DNA from: Saccharopolyspora_C sp040643635 | Lineage (GTDB): Bacteria; Actinomycetota; Actinomycetes; Mycobacteriales; Pseudonocardiaceae | Direction of reading: 5' to 3' | Length of the DNA: 64,000 nt | Assembly: GCF_040643635.1 (NCBI RefSeq) | Contig: NZ_JBEYUS010000004.1 | Span: forward strand, 119,906-183,905 | Shown: piece after piece, positions 12,001-20,429 of the stretch | Numbering within the stretch: the first letter of the stretch is position 1 | Layout of the letters: every line of letters starts with the position of its first letter | The notes under the pieces: generated by a model | Told to the model about the DNA's origin: nothing | Database searches by the model: none | Seen by the model: the letters and a program-made list of their open reading frames with translations, nothing else | Made by a program: the position numbers and the translations under genes

Positions 12001-15000
12001 CGCAGCGACTTGACCAACGTGGTCGCCGCGGCCTGATGCCCGAAGTTCCGGGCATCGGCCACCGCGATGACGACGCCATCGCGATTCAGGTCCGCGACCA
12101 ACGAGGCGGAATCCTGCTGCTCAGCGCCCTGCGGCCGAGTCACCGCGGATCGGTCCGCGCCGGGCTGGGCGGACTCCTCCTGCCGCGGAGCGTCCTGCAC
12201 CTGCCGGTCGCGGTCCGGTCGGTCCTCCGATCGCGGGTCGGAGGTCGTCCGGCCGGAATCCGGCCGGGCGGGCGGCGGTGCTTCCTGTCCGGTCGTCGGG
12301 GAGTCCTCCGCGACGGACTGCTGATCGAACTCGTCGCCGGTGTCCACCGGCGAGTAGACCGGGATCAGCTCGTCGGTCGACGTCAACGGCGAGAACCACA
12401 CCTCGGGGGCGGAATGCGGCGGGAGACTCCAATCCTGTCCGTCGAACAACACCAGGTCATCGCCGCGCTGGTGCACCGAGATCGCGTGCCCGTGCGTGTC
12501 CTCGTAGCCCAGGCTGATCATTCCGACGGGGTAGACCGCCTCCGCGCTGTCGCCGTAGTGCTCGTGGAAGGCCTGCTTCAGGTTCGCCGCGTAATCCCGC
12601 ACATCGACGACCCCGTTCTCCTGCAGCTCCATCGGCGGCAGAGTGGACTCCGGCACCCGAGATCGATCCACCAGCCCACTGGGTCCCGCCACGAACTCCG
12701 CCGCCCGAGTGGGACGGAGATCGGTGTTGAGCGACTGGATCGCCGTCGCGAGGCAGTTCTTCCGGTACCCCAGCCGACCATCCTGGTCGCGGCGATAGTT
12801 CTGCTTGTTGACCAGGAGGAAGTCCTTGAAGTGCTTCTCCTTGTAGGCGAACTCCCCGAGCGGATCGTTCTCGAACGTCTCCTTGGACACCACGCCGGGG
12901 ATCGCCGCCGACGGGCCGGGTACGGCGGGGCCGGAGTCGTGCGACGACGGTCCGCCCACGAGCTGCGCGGGCTTCGTCGTTGCGGTCCGCGGCTCGCGCC
13001 GGTGCTGCGGAGCGGGGTCCTCATCGCGACGCGCGTCCGGCACCTGCCGCGCGTCCCGGTTCGAGGCGTCGTCGATGCTCGGCGCGCGGGTCCGGGCCAC
13101 GTCCTCGCGCGGCGGCTGCGCGGTGTCGTCCTGGTGCTGCGGCAGGACCTGGTAGCGCTGCTCGGCCTGCCCGGGATCGGTCGGTGAGACGTTCGGGAGG
13201 GGCGCGGTCGCAGCGTGCTCCTGCGGTGCCCCCCGTTCGAGGGACAGCCGGGGACCCGTGCTCGCGGCGTCGTCCTCGGTGGCGTCCGAGACCTGTTCAG
13301 GACGCCGGATGTCCGGGTCGACGGCTTTGGGGCCGCCCCGCACCACGCCGGACGCCGGGTCTCGCTGAGCCGCGGGGGTGCTCGTGGTCGTCTCGCCCCG
13401 GCTCCCCGTGGTGGCGGCCACGGGACTGGTCGTGAGCTGCCGACCGGATTCCTGCCGGCCCTGGTCCTGCTGCTCCGCCACAGGGCGTTGCGCAGCCGGC
13501 CGGTCGCCGTGCTGATCGGACTCGTCCCGCCGCGGAGCGTCCTGTTCCAGATCGCGAACCGGCTGGTCCACCGCGCGCTGGTCCGGAGTCGGTCGGGCCG
13601 GCTCCTGCCGGGCCGCATCCGGCTCCGTCGAGCTCGGCCGGGATCCCGATTCCGGACCGTTCTCCTGTGCGGGCCGGTCCTGTCCGGCGAGCGGCTGTTC
13701 GCCGGGCACTTCGCCGGGAGGCTGCGGCACGGAGGTGTTGAACCCGGGCAACCCGGCGCCCAGCCGCGGGGCGGTGTCGGAAACCTGCTGCTGCGGGCCG
13801 GAATGCGGCTGCTGCGAACCGACCGGCGGAGGTTCCGCACTCGGCTGCCGCGACGGATCCACATCGCCGCGGGGCGGCGTTGCGCCCCCGTGCTGCTGCT
13901 GAACCTGCTGTTCGCCCGGCGTGCCGAGCGGCGGCGCCGCGGAATCCTGCGGCGTTCCGCCGCTGCGCCCCGGACCGTTGTCCTGCTGCGGTGCCTCGAC
14001 GGGTGAGCGGTGCTCGTCGACACCCTGGCCGCCTACCGGTGCGCCCTGGTCCGACTGGTGCTGCGCGGAATCGGCCGGGGACTGCCGGTCACCGACCTGT
14101 TCCTGCCCGCCCTGCGGCGCGTGAGCCGGCGGCGGCTCCTGCCCGGGGCTCTGCTCGGGACTCGGCGCGTAGGCCGGAGGCGGCTCGTGCGCGCCCACCG
14201 CCGGCGTGTAAGCCGGAGGCGGCTCGTGCCCGCCCACCGCTACCTGCCCACCGGGCGGGGCGTAGGCCGGAGGCCGCTCTTGCCCGCCCTGCGGGGCGTG
14301 CGCCGGCGGCGGCGCGTCCACCGTGCCCGGCGACTGCTGCGGGGCGGGGGGCGGCAGCTGCCCCGCTGCGGGCACCTGCTCGGACCTCGGGGTGTACGCC
14401 GGAGGCGGCTCCTGCCCGCCCACCGGCGACTTCCCCGGGGGTGGCAGCTCCGGCTTCCCCTGCCCCTGTTCCGGGGACGCGGAATACGCGGGCGGCGGGG
14501 TCTTCGACTTCTCCGGCGACGAGCCCTGCTGCGTCTCCGACTTCCCCGGTGGCTGCTGCGGAACCGGGGTGTACGCCGGGGGCGGCGCGGACTTCTCCGA
14601 AGCCGGCTGGGACGACGGGTTCTCCGACTTGACCGGTGGCGGCTCGACCGCACCCGGCGCGGGCTTCTCCGAAGGCGGCTGGTGGCCGCCGCTGCGCTCG
14701 TCGGGCAGCGGCTGGTCGGGGAGGTTCACCGCGGTGTCGAGGTCCGGCGAGTCCGGGAGGGGATTGCCGTGCTTGTCGAATCCCAGCTCGCGCTTCTTCT
14801 CGATCGCCCAGTTCTGCATGATCTTGGTGATCGAGCCGATGGAGGTGCTCGAGATGTAGGTCCCCAGTGGATCACCGGCACCGCCCAGCAAGGTCGCGAC
14901 GATCATCTCGACGGGAAGCTCGCCCAGGAATTCCAGGTGAGATCCGCCGTACCAGGTGTGGGAGAGCTCCTTGGTGAACTGGTTGTAGCCGGCACCCTTG

Positions 15001-15632
15001 TACAGAGCGCTGATGAGGAAACCCGCGGAGAAGCCCGCCAGGAAGCCGACGTACATCGACTGGCCGTCGAGTTGGTTCCGCTTCCCCTGCACGATCGAAT
15101 GGGCCTGCGGAATGGCGGATTCGAGAACCTCCTGGGTGCCCTCCTCGATCCCTTCCCAAGCCATGCGCAGCCAGCCGCTGAGCGACCCGGCCATCTCCTT
15201 GCCCTGGTCGACGACCTCCTTCAACATCATGCGCCCGGCCATCAGGCGCGAGGGCAGCAGGAAAGGGCCCCACGGCGAGGCCATGATCATGGCGATGTCG
15301 GCCACGATGAACGCGGAGGTGACGTAGTACTCGCCCCAGCTCTCCTCGCCGTTCACGCCGAACATGTCGACGCCGTCGGCGGCGTTGTACACCGCGCGAA
15401 CCTGGTTCGGGACCTGGTTGGTCAGGTTCGAGCTGTAGTTGCGGATCGCGTCGGCGGTATCGCCCTCCACGCTGTCCAGCGCGCCCGCCGAGAGCTGGTT
15501 GATGCCGTTCGCCTGCTGCTGGTAGTTCTGCGCGTGCGAACGGAGCTCGCCCGAGAGCGAGTACATGTGCGACGACTTGACGTCGAGCGGGTCGATGCCG
15601 GTCGTGATCCACGCGAAGACGTCCAGGCTCAC
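1..15632 (-). CDS. Giant T7SS-associated polymorphic toxin, at least 5,200 aa, C-terminus beyond the left edge
   Basis: Starts at GTG 15632 after the RBS GGAAGGAAG. The N-terminus (about residues 1-270) is a WXG100-like helical region with hydrophobic segments. A Pro/Gln-rich linker follows to about 900. Then come: papain-fold (Tox-PL-like) copy 1 (917-1095, Cys in RKNC near 961); a GT-B-like region (about 1177-1517, NFGHQAAATT motif); Tox-PL copy 2 (1774-1934); an ADP-ribosyltransferase-like domain (1997-2174: LYRAV, PSSTSLD, DQSEVLL); Tox-PL copy 3 (2397-2557); a phosphoribosyltransferase-like segment (2717-2890, NVLLVDFTRSGLS); Tox-PL copy 4 (3012-3174); and two degenerate J-like domains. 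After the N gap, a third segment has a true HPD J-domain and open reading frame to base 1. The stop at 3957 arises only from the mis-sized gap. It is last in the ESX operon, so secretion by that system is inferred. I recognise no domain in the final 1,000 residues. Confidence 0.8.
4056..4335 (-). repeat. 36-bp tandem repeats encoding a charged AKAEAKARED helix
   Basis: Four near-identical 36-bp units lie left of the gap and one right of it, with no spacers. On the minus strand each encodes a 12-residue Lys/Glu/Ala-rich unit (AKAEAKAREDAK type). This predicts a long single alpha-helix or coiled coil linking the second J-like domain to the canonical J-domain of the giant toxin. The repeat explains why the assembly failed here. 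Confidence 0.85.
4201..4299. other. Assembly gap of 99 Ns inside a coding tandem repeat
   Basis: The 99 undetermined bases interrupt a 36-bp repeat array. Repeat units start at 4056, 4092, 4128, 4164 and 4200, and the next visible one at 4300. Start-to-start distance should be a multiple of 36, so the real gap would be 71, 107 or 143 bases. All of these are 2 mod 3, which is exactly the phase needed to keep the giant toxin in frame. The 99-base length is therefore an estimate, not the true distance. Confidence 0.9.
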
Positions 15633-15831
15633 GGCTCAGCTTCCTTCCGAACGAACGACGACGACCAGTGCCGGTCCACCTTCCGGCGAGTGCGGGCGGC
15701 GACGACCGGCCGCGCGGCCGATCCGGGGAAACCATCACGAACCGCCGATCAGCGGGTGTCCTTGCGCCGATCGGCGCGCCACTCAGCCCAGGTCGGGACA
15801 GGCGGGGTGACCGTCCGGCCCCGGCACGAGG

Positions 15832-16470
15832 TCACCGAACTCCGCGGGGCACGCCGGGATCCACCGGCTCTCGCGCTTCGTCGAACTCGGCCACACCCGG
15901 CACACCGGGATCCACCGACTGCCGCGCCTCCTCGAACTCGGCCACACCCGGCACGTCCGGCTTCTCGCTGCGGACGAACTGCGATGCTTCGGCGTTCGCG
16001 AGAACGGCCTTGGCATCACCCGGCTCACCGGAGCCTTCCGATCGCGGCGAGTCGACCTGCTCACGCGGGGAGACCACGACCGGCGAAAGCGGCACGGGAT
16101 CCTTCTCCGACGGCGGGGGCTGCTGCGGCGCCGGGGACTGAGCCGGATCGGACTCGCTCTGCAGGTTGTAGGTCAGCTCGTCGGCGCTGTCCCGGGAGTC
16201 CCCGTACAGCCGGCCGTTCTGGTGCAACCCCATGCCGATGTGCCCCAGGAGGCCGCTGAGTCCCTCGATACCTCCGGTGTAGGACGCCATCCCGTCGTTG
16301 AAGACCTGCCGGAACTCCTGGCCTTCCTTGTCGTTGCCGAAGCTGCCGGAGTACCGGAGCATGATGTCGCCGGCGCCGGAGTGCAGGTTGTTCAGCAGCG
16401 TCTGCTCGTCGTAGTAGCCCTGTCCGCTGCGGCCCAGCCGCTCGGGATCCACCCAGAACGAGTCGCTCAT
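15832..16470 (-). CDS. WXG100-like ESX protein with C-terminal 17-residue repeat
   Basis: A 212-aa protein. ATG 16470 overlaps the stop of the YbaB-like gene by 4 nt (ATGA), so the two are translationally coupled. Residues 1-100 are predicted helical and Gly-rich like WXG/ESAT-6-type proteins, but no clear WxG is seen (closest FWVD at the start). From about residue 100 it becomes Pro/Glu-rich and disordered. The last 45 residues repeat a unit of the form VPGVAEFEEARQSVDPG. It sits directly upstream of the giant toxin, where small partners or chaperones of T7SS toxins are often encoded. That role is inferred from position. Confidence 0.7.
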   Translation of the reverse strand: MSDSFWVDPERLGRSGQGYYDEQTLLNNLHSGAGDIMLRYSGSFGNDKEGQEFRQVFNDGMASYTGGIEGLSGLLGHIGMGLHQNGRLYGDSRDSADELTYNLQSESDPAQSPAPQQPPPSEKDPVPLSPVVVSPREQVDSPRSEGSGEPGDAKAVLANAEASQFVRSEKPDVPGVAEFEEARQSVDPGVPGVAEFDEAREPVDPGVPRGVR

Positions 16471-16904
16471 CGGCGCATCTCATCGATCCGGGCGGCCCGG
16501 TGCCGCTGCGTCTCGGCGACCATCGGCGGCAGCTGAGGCTGCACGGACGCCAGGGCCTCGGCGCTGACGTCGCCGCTGAGCACCGCCTTCGCGTCGAGAC
16601 CGCCGGGCATCATCGGGGCGATCAACTCGGCCATCTGCTCGGTCGCCTTCTCCCGCGCCTCCGCGATCGTCTTCGTGATCAGTTCGGCCAGCTCGTTCTT
16701 GGGGAGCTTGCGATAAGCGGCGGTGGGGAAGTGGAGGTCCTTGATCACTCCCTGGTTCCCCACCGTGACCGACACCTCCCGCCGGGGCGAGACGGCGGTC
16801 GCCGAGAGCTCGGTGATCCGCCGCTGCATGTCGCCGAGGTTGGCGCTGACACGTTCGTACTCCTCGCGCAACATCTCGATGCTGCGACGATCCACATCGG
16901 ACAC
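16467..16904 (-). CDS. YbaB/EbfC-like nucleoid-associated family protein
   Basis: A 145-aa protein from GTG 16904, five bases after a perfect AGGAGG. Residues 1-35 form an amphipathic helix with a Glu/Arg pattern (RRSIEMLREEYERVSANLGD). A beta region VSVTVGNQGVIKDLHF and a C-terminal helix ELAELITKTIAEAREKATEQ follow. This order matches the YbaB/EbfC DNA-binding fold, a variant common in actinobacterial ESX loci. Whether it binds DNA or serves secretion is unknown. It is coupled to the 212-aa gene by an ATGA overlap. The C-terminal 50 residues lie outside the core domain. Confidence 0.8.
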   Translation of the reverse strand: MSDVDRRSIEMLREEYERVSANLGDMQRRITELSATAVSPRREVSVTVGNQGVIKDLHFPTAAYRKLPKNELAELITKTIAEAREKATEQMAELIAPMMPGGLDAKAVLSGDVSAEALASVQPQLPPMVAETQRHRAARIDEMRR

Positions 16905-17020
16905 GAAAACCTCCTGGATGAGACTGCTCCACCACTCAACCCGACGCGATCCCCACCGCTCGACCGCGAAGGCGGGATCGAGGACCGGCGGGCATCCGGT
17001 CTGCCCCGATTGCCGTCGCC

Positions 17021-20000
17021 TCACCCCACCGAGGCCAGCCCGGAGCGCGTCGGCTCGGCCCGCTCCCCCAACCCGGCGAGGTCGGCGAGCGCCAACGTTC
17101 GGGAGGCCGCCGTCCGGGCCAGATACCGGGAGAACCGGTGGGCGTCGTGCACCGTCGAACCGCCCGCCTCCGCGAGGCGCTCGTGCACCGCCGCGCACAC
17201 CTCGTCCGGGACCTCGTGGCCGCGCTCGCGCAGGTACCGGACCGCGAGTTCCGCGAGCTCCGCGGTGGAGTACGCGCCGATCTCCCATCGCTGTCCGAAG
17301 TTCTCCGCCAGCTTCGGCGCCCGGGCCAGCACCACGTCCAGGCTCGCGCGGGTGCCGGTGAGCACCACCACCGAATCCGCGGTGTGCTCGCGCAGCGCCG
17401 CCTGCAGCGCTTCGGCCTCCTCCGGCTGGGAATCCCCGGCCGCGTCGGCGTCCACCACCAGCACCCCGCCGCGGGCGTCCTGGAACGCCTTGCGCATCAG
17501 GCTCTCGGCCTGCCCCGGCCACTGTGGACAGAGGTCGCCTGCCAGCGAGACCCGCACCAGCTGGCCGATTCCGACCAAGTCCAGTTCGGCGAGCCCCTGG
17601 GCGTAGAGCCGGGCGAGTTCGGATCGCCCGCTGCCGCGGCGGCCGACCAGCACCGCGTTGCCGTGCCGGCCGAGCGCCCGGCGCTGGTTCCTGCGCTCGC
17701 GCAACGAGACCAGCGCCGCCCCGACCGCCTGCCTGGCGCCGTTCATCCCGCTGAGCCCGGCCAGCCGCTGCCACGCGTAGGTGGCCTGCAGGGCCGACCG
17801 CGGGTCGTCGGCGGCGTCCGGTGTGTCCGAGGACTGCGACGGGAGCTGCTCCAGCATCGCGGTCTGCGGCGCGATGTCCTCGGCGGTCAGCCTGCTCAGG
17901 TCGGAGTCCCTGGCCGGCGGGCGCTGGGCGAGCCGCGAAGCCTGGAGGCTGATCATCTCCTCGAAGAGCTTGCGCGCCACGCGGCCGTTGCCGAAGGTAT
18001 CCCCCTTCGGCACGCGGGTGAAGTAGTTGGTCAGTTCGTCGATCGCGTCGTCGGTGAGCTCGTAGTAGTGCTTGCGGCACAGGTTGCCCGCGATGGTCAC
18101 CAGCTCTTCGACGCTGTAGTTCGGGAACTCGATGGTCCGGGTGAAGCGGGAGGCCACGCCGGGGTTCGACTCCAGGAACCCCTGCATCAGCTCCGAGTAG
18201 CCCGCGACGATGACGACCAGTTCGTCGCGGTGGTCCTCCATCATCTTCATCAGCGCGTCGATGGCCTCCTGGCCGAAGTCCGGGCCGACGCCGCCGCTCT
18301 GCGCGTTGAGGGTGTAGGCCTCGTCGATGAACAGCACCCCGCCGATGGCCTGGTTCACCAGCTCGGTGGTCTTGATCGCGGTCGAGCCGATGTACTGGCC
18401 GACCAGGTCGGCGCGGGCGGCCTCGATCATGTGCCCCTTGGACAGGATGCCCAGTTCGGCGAGGACCGCGCCGTAGAGCCGGGCCACGGTGGTCTTGCCG
18501 GTGCCGGGCGGGCCCGCGAAGACCAGGTGCCTGCTGATCGGCGGCATCGGCAGGCCCTTCTCCTGGCGGACCTGCGACATCCGGATCAGGTTGATCAGAC
18601 CGCGGACCTCCTGCTTGACGCCTTGGAGGCCGATCAGCGAGTCGAGTTCGGACAGCGGTCCGTTCAGCTCGGCGCCGCTGGCCCCGAGCAGCGAGTTGTC
18701 CACTTCGGACTCCTCCGGTTCGGGCGCGGAGCGGTCGACCTCCTGCCGAGAACCGCGAGGAGACTGAGGTGAGGCGGTCGCGGCATCGGTCACCAGATCC
18801 TGCACGGTGATCCGGCCGTCCTCCTGCAGGCGCCGGACCGCGACTCCGCCGCTGCCCTTGACCGCGCACCGGTGCAGGGCGACCGGCTCCGCGGTGTCCA
18901 GGTGCGCGCCGTCGCCCGCGCTGCCGAGCACCTCGCACTCGTCGAACCGCGCGCCGCCCCCGGCCGTCACGTGCACGCCGTGCCCGCCCGCCGAGCGGAT
19001 GCGGCAGCTGCCCGCCCGCACCGAACCACCGGCGGTGATCAGCACGCCGTCGGCGAGCGCCTCGACGATCTCGGTGTCGTTCATCGACACCTCGGCGCCC
19101 CCGACGCGCAGCCCACCACCGCGCAGCAGCGCCGAAACGAGCTCCGCACGGCCACCTGTGAGCACGAGCGCCGCTTCGGTGCCCGCGGTGATGCGGGTAT
19201 CGGTGAGCGCGGCCCGCGCGGACTCGGCGAGTTCCACGGCAGCGGAGGTGGCGGTCTCGATCGAGGCGTTGTCGACCACGACTTCACCGGTGCCCGCGAG
19301 CAGCAACCCGGACCCCGAGTCGGCGGTGGCCCGGAACGCGGAGAAGTGCGAGCCCGCTGAGGAGGACAGCCGGGCGATCGCGTCCGTCGTCCCGCGCACC
19401 GAGGTCTTGTCGAAGCGGGGCCGGGCTTCGCCGTCGACGACGATCCCCACCCGGCAGTCCTCGACGACGCACTCGATCAGCCGGGGAGCGGCCCGCCCGG
19501 TCACCTGCACCCCGCACCGGGCGGCGGAGAACGTGCACCCGCGCAGCAGCGGGCTCGCCTGCTCGGTGAGGTAGGCGGCCTGGCCCGCAGCCCCGGAGAA
19601 CCGGGAGTCCACGATCTCGACCGAGGCGCCGCCGGTCAGGTAGAGGTCGACGTTGACCCCGTCGCGCACGTCCAGTTCGGTGGCTGTGAGGGTTCCCTGC
19701 TGCTCGACCACGAGCGCGGGCTTGGCGGCCTCGGTGATCGTGCTCCCTTCGAGCAGGCACCGGCCCCGCCCGTTGACGCAGATCCCGTTGCCGCCCGGGC
19801 GTCGCACGACGAACCGGCGCAGCGTGAGCGAACCGTCCTCCCCGACCACCACGGCCGAAGAGGCCACGTCGGAGACCTCGCTGTCCTCCACCGTGCTGGC
19901 GGCCGAGGACGTGATCACGATGCCCGCGCCGCCGGTGCTCGTCATCCGGCAACCGCGCGCGGCGACCGAGCCGCTGCCCCTGGTCAGCAGGGCCGACCAC

Positions 20001-20335
20001 GACGAGCCGGCGATGCGGCACCCGTCCAGCGCGACCTCGCCGCGCCGCACGTCGACCGCCGGGTAGCGGCCGTCGTCGCAGACCAGCACCAGCCCGCGCA
20101 GCTGAGCGCCCTCGGTGTCGATGACCAGCGCGCTGTTCTCGGCGGCGTGCACCTCGACGGTGCCCTCGCCGTCCTCGGCGGTCAGGTTGACCATCCGGTC
20201 GACGACCAGGTTCTCCTCGTACCTGCCGGGCCGGATGCTGATGGTGGCTCCGTCGTGGGCCGCCGCGAGCGCGGCGCCGATCGAGGGGAACGCGCCCGGC
20301 CGATCTGCTCCCACCACCAGAAGTTCGCGGTTCAT
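17021..20335 (-). CDS. Right-handed beta-helix / EccA-like AAA+ ATPase fusion
   Basis: About 1,104 aa from ATG 20335, preceded by GGGGAAGG. Residues 1-510 are a repetitive Gly/Asp/Val-rich array of PbH1-type turns (short strands such as VEIVDSRFSG and LRGCTFSA), typical of pectate-lyase-like beta-helices. At about 600-850 lies an EccA/CbbX-type AAA+ domain with Walker A AGPPGTGKTT (about 611), Walker B GGVLFIDEAY (about 668) and arginine-rich SRFTRTIEFP. A second AAA-like domain follows with LVGRRGSGRSEL (about 898), but its Walker B reads GGVLVVDADA and lacks the catalytic Glu, so it is probably non-hydrolytic. EccA ATPases act on ESX substrates in the cytosol. A fused beta-helix is not part of the mycobacterial proteins. 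Confidence 0.85.
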   Translation of the reverse strand: MNRELLVVGADRPGAFPSIGAALAAAHDGATISIRPGRYEENLVVDRMVNLTAEDGEGTVEVHAAENSALVIDTEGAQLRGLVLVCDDGRYPAVDVRRGEVALDGCRIAGSSWSALLTRGSGSVAARGCRMTSTGGAGIVITSSAASTVEDSEVSDVASSAVVVGEDGSLTLRRFVVRRPGGNGICVNGRGRCLLEGSTITEAAKPALVVEQQGTLTATELDVRDGVNVDLYLTGGASVEIVDSRFSGAAGQAAYLTEQASPLLRGCTFSAARCGVQVTGRAAPRLIECVVEDCRVGIVVDGEARPRFDKTSVRGTTDAIARLSSSAGSHFSAFRATADSGSGLLLAGTGEVVVDNASIETATSAAVELAESARAALTDTRITAGTEAALVLTGGRAELVSALLRGGGLRVGGAEVSMNDTEIVEALADGVLITAGGSVRAGSCRIRSAGGHGVHVTAGGGARFDECEVLGSAGDGAHLDTAEPVALHRCAVKGSGGVAVRRLQEDGRITVQDLVTDAATASPQSPRGSRQEVDRSAPEPEESEVDNSLLGASGAELNGPLSELDSLIGLQGVKQEVRGLINLIRMSQVRQEKGLPMPPISRHLVFAGPPGTGKTTVARLYGAVLAELGILSKGHMIEAARADLVGQYIGSTAIKTTELVNQAIGGVLFIDEAYTLNAQSGGVGPDFGQEAIDALMKMMEDHRDELVVIVAGYSELMQGFLESNPGVASRFTRTIEFPNYSVEELVTIAGNLCRKHYYELTDDAIDELTNYFTRVPKGDTFGNGRVARKLFEEMISLQASRLAQRPPARDSDLSRLTAEDIAPQTAMLEQLPSQSSDTPDAADDPRSALQATYAWQRLAGLSGMNGARQAVGAALVSLRERRNQRRALGRHGNAVLVGRRGSGRSELARLYAQGLAELDLVGIGQLVRVSLAGDLCPQWPGQAESLMRKAFQDARGGVLVVDADAAGDSQPEEAEALQAALREHTADSVVVLTGTRASLDVVLARAPKLAENFGQRWEIGAYSTAELAELAVRYLRERGHEVPDEVCAAVHERLAEAGGSTVHDAHRFSRYLARTAASRTLALADLAGLGERAEPTRSGLASVG

Positions 20336-20429
20336 CGACCTTCCCCTCTCTGACAACCCGTCCTCGAAACCGCTGCGCCGCCCGCTCCGCGGCGCTCCAC
20401 CCGGACGGCGGCGCCGCGACCCGGCACCG

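Noticed and set aside
16467..18938. 823-aa minus-strand frame starting inside the AAA+ gene
   Set aside because: Only the last 145 codons (from GTG 16904) are real; upstream it is a shadow of the ATPase frame.
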